Source: Symsagittifera roscoffensis (lineage: Eukaryota; Xenacoelomorpha; Acoela; Convolutidae). From it: DNA of 64,000 nucleotides. Under the pieces are notes generated by a model, which was not told where the DNA came from, made no database searches, and saw only the letters and a list, made by a program, of their open reading frames with translations. Numbering within the stretch: the first letter of the stretch is position 1; every line of letters starts with the position of its first letter. The translations under genes and the position numbers were made by a program. Of this stretch, positions 23,236 to 35,400 are shown one piece after another. The stretch lies in the NCBI RefSeq assembly GCF_963678635.1, contig NC_087066.1:48913581-48977580 (forward strand), written 5' to 3'.

Positions 23236-23401
23236 TTAGTTTTCAGCCAAGTTCCTTCTGTCCGTCACTTGGAAGTCCAGAGTGCCCCTGGATCCCTGGA
23301 ACTGTTTGCAGGAGAAGGTGGCGTACAGCACTCTTTTCTTGCCCACTTTGAAGGGCACGAAGCTGGTGGAAGTGCCTGCGATTCCATTTGGGGCCACAGT
23401 T
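23236..23401 (-). CDS. Transglutaminase last exon k
   Basis: 166 nt, start phase 2, acceptor CTGTTTTCAG, ending in TAA at 23238-23236. It encodes [34 protein letters not shown] and [19 protein letters not shown]. The Ala-x-Phe-Ser-Cys-Lys-x-Phe strand is a family hallmark near the C-terminus. Confidence 0.95.
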
Positions 23402-26400
23402 CTGAAAACATTACAATGCCTTATTTAGACTGAAAAATAATTTATAAAATTGTTTTCCAGTGAAATAAGTCATTAAACAAACAAAATCACAAAGAAGAAG
23501 TCGTCGACAAAAAAAGAAGGCCATAACACTAAATCTAGCTTGTTCTCTGCAAAATTTTTATAGCATTGACCTAGGATGGGCGAATCTAGGTTTTTCTCGA
23601 GAGAGGGCGGCTTTTCAAATTTTGTCGACCTTTTTTTAGGTCGACTAATTTGATTTTTTGATTTCTACCTATTTTGACCACATTTTCTGCGCCGCAGGCT
23701 AATTTTGAAAAAAAAGCTTAAAAAAAGGCGTTTTAGGCACTTTTTTTAAACCGAAAAACAGCGTTTTTTCGGCGCCCTCCTCCCTCAAAATTAGTGCTTT
23801 TAGCGCCTTTAGAAAAACTTTAGGGTCGGTCAGCCAAAAATGGATAACTCAAAATAGTACAAAGGCGGGACCTTTTGGCTCGGCAGGGGGCCGAATGAAT
23901 CCCTAAGGGAGGGGGGCGTCCGCATCCCCCCCCCCCTCCAAAAATCTGCTGGTGGTATTGATTTTCACTTGAAAGCAAAAACAACTTCAAGAGATAGTTT
24001 CAAAAATGAATGGAAAAATGTTTCAGCAAAAATAACGAATCAAATCCTCAAAATTGGTTTGTTTAGGAGAAATCTGCTTTCGATTCCAGACTCACTCCAC
24101 ACGCGCGGCTCTTTTAGAAAATGCTTAATTTGGCCTTGAGATGTGAGAGTAGCCGGTTAGTCTGGCTTGGCTTGTACTGACCCTATGTGTAGTTTGGTGG
24201 GTTTAGCCAGTCCTGGTCCGGATATTTCGAACAGGGCGGAGGAGAGGGGGGATGCGGAGAAGGGGTTGGGTACCTGCAGGTCCACGTACACTGTGTCCCC
24301 CTTGGCCACCACGGCAGAAGCCGACTAGAACCGAACATACAAATCATCATCATCATCATCATCATCCAAATGTAACTAATAAAACTAATTTAATGTCTAA
24401 ATATTGAATCTATATAAGGCAGCTAAATGATTTGAAACCTTAAAGCTAGAATGTCAAGTGATATCCGTCAGATCATAGAATAAAACAGGGGCTCTTCTTA
24501 ACTATTACCTCCAGTACCACAAATTAGGCAGTCGGCCTTCCAATAGCTTTTGTGGTTGACTGCAACTTGAGTTACCTGGCCAAATTTAATGTTGCGTGCC
24601 ACTACAAATAAAGTGTTGATGGCACAGCACAGCAAATGGGGGATAGAAAAGTGAAGAGTAGTAATTTGTGGAGATGTTTACAGTGATGTGTATGGGTGGG
24701 AGTTGTATGGGGAGCACTAGTTTCTGGTCTATGAGTTGGCCTGTCTCCTTCACGTGGGCTGTGAGTGACACTGTCACACTGCACTCGTCATTCGCCCCCT
24801 TCAGCACATCTCCAAGAGACACCAGCTGTTCCATCTGCTTGTCTGAACACTTCAATTATAGCAAACAGTCTACAGCCACAATTAGTCATAACACAAGTCA
24901 AAGCCAAAATTCGGAGAAAGTGAAACTCGTAACAGGCCACAATTCGCAACGATAGATTAGGCGCAAAACACGGATACACGCGCGGCAATATACCACTACT
25001 CGTGTCGAATGTATAAGCCAAGCGGAGCAAGTGCTTTGCTAATTGCCCAGGCCCTCTTACGAATTGTCTTCTGTTACGTATGGTCGCCCTACCAGCCAAC
25101 AGACAAGTAGAAAAAACTTTGAATAATTTTGATACATTTTCACAGAAAAACAAGGATAGCCGGTTACTGAGCAAACAGCTGAGAATGTTCCGACCATAAA
25201 ATTCAAAAATACATTTTTTTCTTCAAATTATTGTGTTTTATTTTGCGTGGTGTGATGAAAAGATTTGAAAAACTAGAATTTAGGCAAACTCGAAAGTCAT
25301 AGTAAAACGAGCAAACTAGTTAACAATTTCTGGAAAAAAAAACAGAAAAAGCATAAAAGAAAAATAAAAATTCGAAAAATTTTCAAGTTCTTTAGCAGAA
25401 GTTTTTTGAGTTTTTGCACTTTTTGATTCCCAAAATGTAGCCAAAAACTGCATTTTGTTTTTGAAAAAAAAAATCAAAATGATCTAGAAAAACCATCACT
25501 TTGTTTGGTTGAGCATGAACAGACTTAACATTAAATCTTTTTCCTGTTTCTTTTTAAACTTTCTGTTGCAAAAATTTGTAATTGTGCTATTGGCTACTTG
25601 CTTAGGCATAGAATTGATGTTAATTTTTGACTACTTAATTAGTATACTATTGACATAAATCAAAGAAACCAACAAAGATCGTTGGATAACAGCAATAGTT
25701 ATATAGAGTGGTGGATTCAGGGGCGTGGCGGACGCCTTTTTTCACGGATTCAACCCCATAACCAACCAAAGTGTCCCACTTTTGGTATTACCTTATGATA
25801 TCCAATTTCGGTGAACAACCCTTAAAAATTTATCGAGGCGCTTTTGGCGCCAGTATATACTACTTTTGAAGGAGAGCGCGCGCCAAAAACTGCTTTATGT
25901 GATGTTTTTGAACCATTTAAATGCGTGCGGCGCAGAACATTTTGTCAAAGTGTTTATAGTGTACTGGGAGCTGTAGGAAAATCAATTGGGTCAACCAACA
26001 AAAAAGGCCGACAAAAAGTTTGATATTTTGTTGAATATCCGCCTCCTCCCTTGAGAAAATCCTAAACCCGCCCCTGGTTTTCTATCTGTTTATTGAAATT
26101 TTACTGAATTGCTATCTAAAAGAGTAATTTTAGATCGAGCATGCCAATTTGTTTTGATCAGATAAGTTTGTGAATGTTTTAGAGATGTTTTAGAGGATTA
26201 ATTTCAGAGATTGGTTAGTAATAACTATTTTATACAGGGGCGAAGCTGAGCTTCGCATAACTTGCAATACGAAAATCAAATGGGAAAAAGTAATTTGAAA
26301 GAAAAACCTTTAAAAAATCGTTTTTGTTACATGTACCATTTAAAACTAAACAAGGAGCTTTCGGAATAATAGAAAAAAGCAGCCAAACCTTCAAAAAAGG

Positions 26401-29400
26401 CCTTAGCTGATTCCGCTGACAAAAATAAGCAGACAGACAACAAACCAAATTAGCCGAAAACTTTCAATTTGCAAAAAAAACGAATCGAACTCCCGGGTTT
26501 GCGTCTCAAGCATGAGTTCTATAGCAATTTGAAAAAAAAGCTGAACCTCCAAAAAAAAAGTCGGGCTACGAGAACAAAGCCGATGAAAATAAACAGACGG
26601 ACGATAGTCAGAAAAAGTTCAAAGGATCTAGTTAACAAAAACAACAGGTCCCGGTCGGATTCTAAGAACAAGCCTTTGCAGTTGTGTTGCGTTAACGCCA
26701 GATGGTCGACTGAATCTGAATTTATAATTAGCAAGCGGCATAAAAGCCGAAAATTTCTGCGCCGAAACACTTTCAAGCTAATCAAAGTTCAAGAAAAAAT
26801 CAAGCTAGTCGCCTTTCCCGTCAAAATACACAAAAAAATTTGGTCCTCGAAAGACGCAAAACGAGGCCACTAAGTCTTTAAAAAAAATGAAATTTAACAA
26901 ATCAGTTGGTAAAAATATAACTAACGTAGAAGTCAAATTTCGATAGATCAGATGTTTAAAATGAGAAAACTCTAAGAGCAACTACTATGAAAACGATTTC
27001 TAGTTGTGGCAACTAAGCCGACAAAACATAAACAGACAAATGTTTGGCCGATGTTTTTATTTCGAACAAAAAATTTCTGTTTTTAAAAAAATAAGTAGTG
27101 GTCAGATTTGAACCCTTGATCATTGACGTCCCAGATGTATCCGTAACCTCCAGGCAAAGAGTGCAGGAGACGCTATTACCCAATTGCTATACCATTGCTC
27201 ATCGCAAAGGTAATAACAATCATTATTAGGTAAATCAAAACTATCAAGCGAGAAACAAAAAAAAACAAAAGAAACTACATATGAAGCAACTTATAGTAAA
27301 ACTTTTTCTAACAAAATAAAATGTTGTAAATTTATTGCAAATTAAAAAACTGCAAAAAATGAACAAAATATGATAGTCCTAAAAACCTGTTAAAACTTAT
27401 TTTCATGCGGAAAATTAGGTTTTATATTGCGCCAAGAGCTTTTTTTATGACCAGTAGAACTCATATTATATCAGTTCCCGGGTTGACCAAAATTCTAGTC
27501 GGAAAATTTTCGTACATCAAAAAAAAGCTTCACAAATCATACAAATTTTTACAATTCCATAGATGCAAAAATTGAGTTTTAGTCCCCGTGGGACAGACTG
27601 AGTTTAAGTGGTGAGTTCTTGAGTCAATGTAGGACTTCCAGTTATTCAATTTTCCGCAGGTTTCTGCAATTTTTTGTTTTGCTGCTTCGCTGTATCCTCG
27701 CCTTGCTTAGTGTCGATGTGGACATTCTCGCATTCTTCCTCGTCTTGCTGCTTCCTAGGCTCCCCGGTCGTATTGATTTGTTTGTCTATCGCCGGTATCT
27801 CATGTTTTTCCGTAACATACTTTTTTTCTACCGCCATCATCGTTTCTCTGTTCGGGCTGACAGAAGGTGATACAATGTCTACTATTTTGACCACATCGTG
27901 TTTACCAATTGATCGATTACCGCTTTATCGTTTCTAAAATTCTCATGCAGGCAAAAATTTTGGAGGAATTTTTTTTACTTTTCGTGAATAAAGCTAGAAA
28001 GACTGCTGGGTTGATTTTGCTTCCGGATATTTTTGCCCGGCAATTCTATGCTGAATTGTTTCTGTTCGACGCCGTTTATCGGAACTGGATTTCCCTGTTA
28101 CTTTGGCCAAAGCTGATTGACGTGTCCGCGTTGACTTCCTCGTAGCCTCTGGTTGTGTTTTCTGTGGCTGGGTTGGTGGGGGCATCTTTTTGACGTTAAA
28201 CCGTTTTGGCGATGGTGCCATGATTTCTGACGCGGTTGATGAACAGTCTTCGCTTGATGATGTCGTGTTTTAGGCCTTTTTCTTTTCTCCCTTCCGAAAC
28301 ATCATTCCTCTTTGTTCTTTGGGGGTCGGTTTCGCTCCTGATCATTTTGCGGTCTGTGGTTTCCCCTTTCCTTCTGACTCCAAAGTCTTTTTTTCTTGCA
28401 TCTCATTTCTTCTTGGCAGGCCTGTTTGTTCATTTTTTTTGATCGTTGGGTGTTGGGGCGCATTTGGCTGTTCGATATCCAAAAACCCAAGCTTGGACTT
28501 GCTCGTCTTGCAGATTTGTATACAGCATAGTTGTTTAACCGTAATCTTCTGCACAGTCCGAGGAGGGTTTTATACAAAGGCGAATCCATTGTTCCTTAAC
28601 AATGGATTATTTTCCTCTGTTTGTACCCAAGCTGTGTGTGGTGCATAGATTAGAATTGTTCCATCTATGGTTTTATACTTTTGATCAATTGTCTTTGGGT
28701 CTTTTACTTTTGTTGCTAGTCTTATTGTTTTTCTCGGTACCCGTTGTTTTTTCTTTCTAGTGTTTGTGTCTACTTGTGACTCTATTCCTTCAAAGTTAGA
28801 ATCTAGAGATTCCTCCTCCCTAGCTAATGAAAACCTAGTTCTCAAACCTGCTTTACTCTGATTCGATGAAGTTCCCATTTACTTTTGGATTTCCGAAAAT
28901 GTCGGCTCTGGTAGATTTTGGATTGGTTTTTACTTTTGACATTCATATCGCTTTCCGACCAACATTGCAAGTCGTGCATTACTTCTGGTGGCAGTGGCGG
29001 GTACATCAAGTTTTTCCGATCTAAAGAAGCGTGTTTTGCGTTTTCCCTATTAAAATTACTTGGTGAAATAGTAGTTGCTTTATTTGAAAGTGGTGTATTT
29101 GGCTTTCGTCCCATGTGGGCTTCGAAGGGAATGATTTTTGTGGCTCCGTGGGGAGTAATTCTAAGTGTTTTATTTATTTCCGCGACGTCCGACTTCAAGT
29201 TGAACGGGGATGTGTAGTCTATTCGCACTACCCTTAACCTACCTTATATTGTTTGAATCATTCGATCGGCTACCCCTATAGATCTGTGGTCGTCCACTGA
29301 TAGATAAAAAAGAAAATTTGTGAGATTTGATTTGCACAAAAATTAAGTTTTTTTTCTCTCGGAACGTTTGTGCCTAGTCTTATCTTAATTTTCGTGGAAC

Positions 29401-32400
29401 CCCATTGTTTGAAATACATCTTTGCTTGAATTTTATCGCGATGTCCGCAGTTGTGTTTGTGATTAGTTTTGCTGTCGGAATTTTTGACCATATATCAACG
29501 GCTACCAGAATATATGCGTCCTTAATTAATTCATCCGGGAGGAGCCCGTAAAAACCAGTTGCACTTTCTCATTTGGTTTGACCACTGTTTCCATTTGGTT
29601 TTAGTTTTTACCTTATTCTGTGCATTTTCTGCAGTTTTCAAACAGTTGTACAATCGTCCGATGAATATTTGGAAACCAGATTTTTTCACATAAGTCCCAT
29701 ATCGCTACTTCCCCGGATGCGTGAGGTGTACGCTGTCTAAAGTCATTTGTCTGAGTTGTTGCGAAAAGATGATTTTTTGGTCCAGAAGTAAACAGTCCTC
29801 CTTGACATGCATGCGATTGCCGACGATGTACCAGTAGTCCCCGTAGGCCCATTTGAGCGAGTCACAGTCTCTCTTCTTTACAAAGTTGACTCTGGGTTTT
29901 AGGTTCCTGTCCTTGCGGGTTGCTGCTACCTACGCAATGCCTACGCAATGTCCATATTCTTCGTTGACTTCAACAGTCAAGTCCTTTTGGGTTTCTACGT
30001 CCTGGTTGTTCTTTGTGTATTGGAGAGTTTGTGTCTGCGAGTCTACCAAGTGGGTTGTTGTCTGTGTTGCGGAGGTCGCTCCTTTTAGGCTGCTGGTCCC
30101 TTCGGGCAGTGTGGCCTCGTTTGTATCTTCTAGTGGGCTGATCGGGCTATCGGAAATTATTATTTTGGAGAAGTTTCTGGGCCTGTCGCTAGATTGGAGT
30201 TTCTCTCTTGCGTCTTTGATAATTGTTGGAATTGACGAAATTTCTTGTGACGACGACGTCCAGCGTTGGTACGTCGTTGTTGTTGCTGTTGTGCGGCGAT
30301 GCCATCCGGGATCGGATAGACTTTTCTCTCTATCCGATTCTCCTCTCCAGGTGATTTCTGGCTGTCGTCCTCTGTGGGGTTTGGACCTTTTCTCCGCTGC
30401 CTTTTGCTCTCGACGAATCGAGTTTGGAGCCTCCCTAAAATCTTTGATTTCTATCCCCCAGCTCATGTTGTGTTTGGTAAACTTACGGAATTTATTGTTG
30501 TTTAGTAGGTTTTTCTTTTAACCGCTGATTTTGGGATGTTGAATTGATTGAATGATTGCTTTTGTTTAAAATTTTGTGACCGTGATCACTATGTTCGGAA
30601 TGTTTGGTTTTAATTGAGTGCTTAATTTTTTTTTCATTTTCCGCGCCCGTTTTGATCAGCCGATACGGTGCTTGATTTCGATTGGCTAGCATGTTGAGAA
30701 GGACAATGTCAATCAATGCAAGAGTTGCAATTAATGAAGTAATTGACGCTACTACAAATTCTTCAACGTACTCACTGGGGGCAGTGCTAATCTTATTGGG
30801 TTTCACAACATGTAGTCTATTAGTCCCATTTTTGTCTCTGCCAAATGTTTCATATCACAGTTAAATGGGATCAAACGATCGATCCGTCTATTGAGTCTAA
30901 TTTGACTAGTTTTTGATCTTTCACTTGCGTTCAGCGCGCTGACCAAAGCTCGGTGGTCTGTGATGACGGTGAATTGTTTGAAGTGTTCAATTGCCCATAC
31001 GGCCCAAAATAATTCTAATTCGTTCACCGAATAATTTCGTTTCTAAAGAAATTAGGAATCTGGGAGCATATATTTTTGCCACCCAGCCCTCATTGGTGAA
31101 TTGTTCAAAAGCAGCGCCTAACCCGAATGTAGAGGCGTCCCAGACCACTCGGGTCTCTAAGTTGTGGTCAAAATGTTCGTTTCAGTTATTTCTGCAACAA
31201 GTTTCAATATGTGATTAAATGCTTTTGTCTGATCCGATCCGACTTCCAATCAAGTATTTTGTGTTTGTCAGTGTTTTTAGTAACGGTTTAAGTGCTGAAG
31301 CAGCTTTAGCCAGGTTTGGTATATATCTTGTAGGGTATTGAACACTTCGATTTTTTCAATTGCTTGAAGGTTTCGGGGTTGTGAGTTTTACTTTAGTTTA
31401 GCGTCTGTTTTGCAATTTAGTGGTTTGGTGCCCTCGCAATTAATATGATAGCAAACTTGCCTTTTTCTCGAAGTTCTCGCTCTCTTCCCCCCCTCCCCCC
31501 AAAAAATCTGCGATAAAAAAAGAAAAACCGAAAAGTTTAGCTAGAACAGTACACGTATGTTAATTCATCACACTTATTCTGGCACTTTTCGTATCATTTG
31601 CTTTTTCATCGTGGCGACAGACTAAAAAAGTCACTGTCTGCAGTCGAGCGCATAATTTGCCAATTGTACTCGACGTTCTGCTTATTCCCTTTTAGCCCTT
31701 TCTGCGGCAACTTCTTCACCTCAGATTCCAGTTTTGGTTGCTCATTTGACCTCATAGGGTGTACTGAAGAGGGTTACCAGAATATAGACATCGAATGCCT
31801 GGTGTAGCAAACTGATTCTGATCATGCTTGGGGGTGGGGGCCTGATTAGTGGAACCATCCCATCCCTATTGTCACTCACTCTGACCCCCCTCCCTCTGAT
31901 GTCTTACCTTCTCCTGCTTGTAGTGTGTGAGTGGTGACTGTGCCCTCTATTCTCTGTCTGCCCACCCCAGTGTACTGTGCCTTCCTCACCACCACTTTAG
32001 TCCTCACAGTCCTCTCCTCGCCCCCCTCATTCGCCAGCTGGTCAGAACAGACAACACGTAGTCACTCATTAGAACAAACCCACTTCCTTCCAATTAACTT
32101 TCAAAAACAAAGTTTGTACTATCGTAGCAAAATCTAGAAGGGTGGATATAGGATGCTTTATGGAAGGGGGTAGCGGATTTTCAAAAAAAATCCAAAAATT
32201 TGTCCTTTTTTTAGGTCGAGCAAATTAAATTTTCGAGCGCTCCCAGAACACTAAAAAACCTATTTTGACACAATTTATTGCGACACCGGAAAAAGGAGTT
32301 AAAAAACAGGTCAAAAATACCATTTTTGGGCACTTTTGAAAAACTTTTACCAAAAAATGGCCTCTTCTCGACGCAATCTCCCCTTCAAAATTAAAATATA

Positions 32401-35400
32401 TTTAAGCCTCAGCCCTCCCCCTCTCTAAATCCTCCTCCTGTGGCTGCTTCAAAAATTTCGAGCCAAGCATCTTTGTTTGTAGAGTTAGTATTTGAAATGA
32501 CAATCCTAAAAGCTTCTAAAGATTTCCAAGAATATAATCAAGGTTTCAAAGTTTTCATTTCAAATAAACTCAAACGAGCGCTTCAAAACAACAAGTTTAT
32601 GGCGTGCGAGTTACAGACTGTGCAATTAACATGCTTCCGGCATACAAAATACAGAAAATTTAAGATAGACATGATGAATATTTTAATCCAATGAAGAGAC
32701 TTGCTTCTTGCTGCTAGCAGAAGACATACTTAGTGTAATGAAAAACTTGCTCATCAATCTCACATTGAGTTTGTAGGTGAAGTTGTCAGCTATGAGGTCC
32801 AGTGCGTCTTTGCAGGATACAGACACGAGCACGTCGTCCTTCAAGTTGTCCATCACTCGGTACATCAAAGGGTTCCTCCCGAATGACACCGCCTTCATCA
32901 CAGCCAGTCGCTCCTCGTCAGATCCTAAAACACAACAGAGAGCGCGTCTTTTCTGTTATACGCCCAAAACCACCAATTATGAGCTTATGAGCTTCTGTTT
33001 TTATTGAAAAAACCTATATTTAATTTCTCTAGAAATGATTTCAGCCAATCTGATTCGAGCAAAATGTTACAATTTGAGAAGATGAAAAACATCCGTAACA
33101 GAAAATAACCCACAGGGTTCACCTTGGGGGCTGTTCTCGCGACAGAAGCACCGTTTTAGCCAGTCAACCGCTAAAAAAACTACATCAAACACCTCTACTA
33201 ACACAGTTATTCATTTCATTCAAGATGATATATGTTTCATGGAACTGCAAAATCGAGTAGAGTGGATCAAACTTCTAGGTTTACCATCCCAGAACTTGAA
33301 TTAGTTTGTGATTGAAATGATATCAAAGTAATATTGTGTAATGTCACCATCACAGAACCAATGAATAAGAAGAAAAACTTGTACATACTGTAAAAACGAA
33401 GCTTCTCGCAATGTCGCTTGACTCTCCCAGACCCTCTTTAACGATTCCGTCTCTCAAACTATTTGAAACGGCACGTTCAACCATTCAATCATCAATTAAG
33501 TGTTCTCCTTTTGAAAAAATAATCGGAAGAAAACCGAACGCTTTTATGAAGATAGATCATTAAGGATAGAGCATTGAGGTATCACACGACCGGATTGAAG
33601 ACATATACACCAACGAGCCTCTACCACAACAAAACGCAATATAACGGATAAAGGCTACAATTCGGATCACCAAATTAAAGCAACAGAAACTTCAAACAGC
33701 CGAGATCTGTTGGAGATTTTTTTAACCAAAGGTAACGTCCCCTTTAAAGATTCTAACCGAGCTAACGAAACCCACCAATTTGAAGGTTTTATGCAAAAAT
33801 CGTAAAACCCTCCAAATATCTGGTTTAACTGGTTAGCGGAAAAAAATCCGAAAATCAGATATAGCTTTGAGCAAAATCGGTTCGATAACACCGCAAACTT
33901 TTTGGGGTAAAATTCCAGTTTCTTACTTCACATTTAATAGTGTCGCAATAGGTAAAAGATCAGACAATGAAATTGATCAATCATTTGGAGACGACTAAAA
34001 AGTGACAAACCGCATCCACCAGAGAACCCAACAACAGCCACTCCTCAGAGAGCAATAAGAACTCAATACTCTTCTTCCTCGCCAGTCTTCAAGTGAAAAT
34101 CACAAGCCAGGAACAAAACACAAACAGCTCAACATTTTCTCGAGGAATAATCCTCAAAAGAAAAAAAAATCCAATTCAATGAAAAAAACTTCTAAAGACC
34201 GGGCACGAGCGAAGAAAAACAAAAAACAAACCGCATGCAACGAGTCTTTTTATAATTTATTGGATACATCTAGTATAAATGATTGGAAATGGTCGGTAGG
34301 GGGTTTCCCTTGCAGAGACTGTGAAAAGGAGAGAATTTTTGGATATCTTAAAAAACCCCAAACCATCAAAACGGAGTGACGTCAACTTAAAGCCAATATT
34401 ACGAGTAAAACTGAGTTTTTAGATAATATGCTGACAGCTGGATGACCAGTCTCCATAATATCAGCTGACACCAACAGTAGAAACGAAGAAACTCTTTCTC
34501 TTTACACGAAAACGGGTTAAACCGAAAATATTCCGAAAAATCAGGACTCAACAGCAGGAGAACTACCCGATTTCGAGATAGTTGTTTCCTCGGAAGATAT
34601 GGATGCCTCAGACCAAATTGGTTAATTGACACCAATTGCCTCATGTATATCTTTGAAAAGCTGGCTCACAAAAACTTTTTGGTATTATACGATTTATAGA
34701 TGTTGAGGGTCAAATCGGAATTGCTAACAATCCAATTTTTGTCGACCAACGCACAAATACCTCAGCGTCAGCCGAAGAAAAGGCAACGGATTGCTCGGCT
34801 ATAATTTTGGAGTTCGTTATTACTATTCCAGCGGTTGTAGACATTCAAATGGCCACTGAACCAGCAGACACCCGTATAATTCGAGCAAAACTTCAATGGA
34901 TCAACACTAGCTGACCTGCCAGAAAACGACTATGCAAATTTAGACATCTCGACAGCCTCTGTAATTGGAAAAAATTTGGGCTAAATGTGACTCACCTTTG
35001 CAATCAAATAGCCAGATTAAATCAGAACCTGCTAGATTTTTGTTTGGAATAGAAGTCGAAATTAAACTCCCTCAAAAAATTCTTAGCTATTAATCTGAAT
35101 CATTACTGGTATTAAACTTTGACGAGTCGCCTTAAATTTAAAAATTTTACTGGCATAGCACACTTCTTAATAGGAATACATTCTGTTGCAACCATTTGTA
35201 TTTCTAATTGTTCTGACTTTCGATACGAAAGTAACGGAATATTTGTGCTCGGGGTGGGGTTTTTTTTTCTTCAGACAAATTTCGACTTTTTAACTAGCCA
35301 TTTTTGACGGAATTTTTTTTATATCATTCGAGAGCTATTGCTGTCCTGAGCTCAAATTTGAAAAGATATATCGCCTGTGATTATTTTTCGTTAAGTTACG

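Larger units (their letters stand above)
27640..31400 (-). mobile_element. Decayed Ty3/Gypsy-type retroelement (pol remnant) in intron
   Basis: Minus-strand pieces occur in pol order: end of RT (about 31400-31250), RNase H (31200-30803), linker (30806-29930), integrase zinc finger (29852-29613), integrase core (about 29560-29230) and a basic, Pro-rich C-terminal region down to about 27646. Frames change repeatedly and no LTRs were recognised. It lies in the intron between transglutaminase exons h and i, in the same orientation as the host gene, and is unrelated in sequence to the younger element at 53-64 kb. Confidence 0.75.

Noticed and set aside
26469-26873. 134-codon Lys/Arg-rich plus-strand frame
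   Set aside because: It starts at TTG, crosses a tRNA-like repeat and is built from A-rich low-complexity DNA. No domain or conservation cue.
29853-30521. 222-codon plus-strand frame rich in Ser, Val and Phe
   Set aside because: It lies opposite the minus-strand pol linker and integrase remnant, has no domain, and reflects the complementary codon bias.
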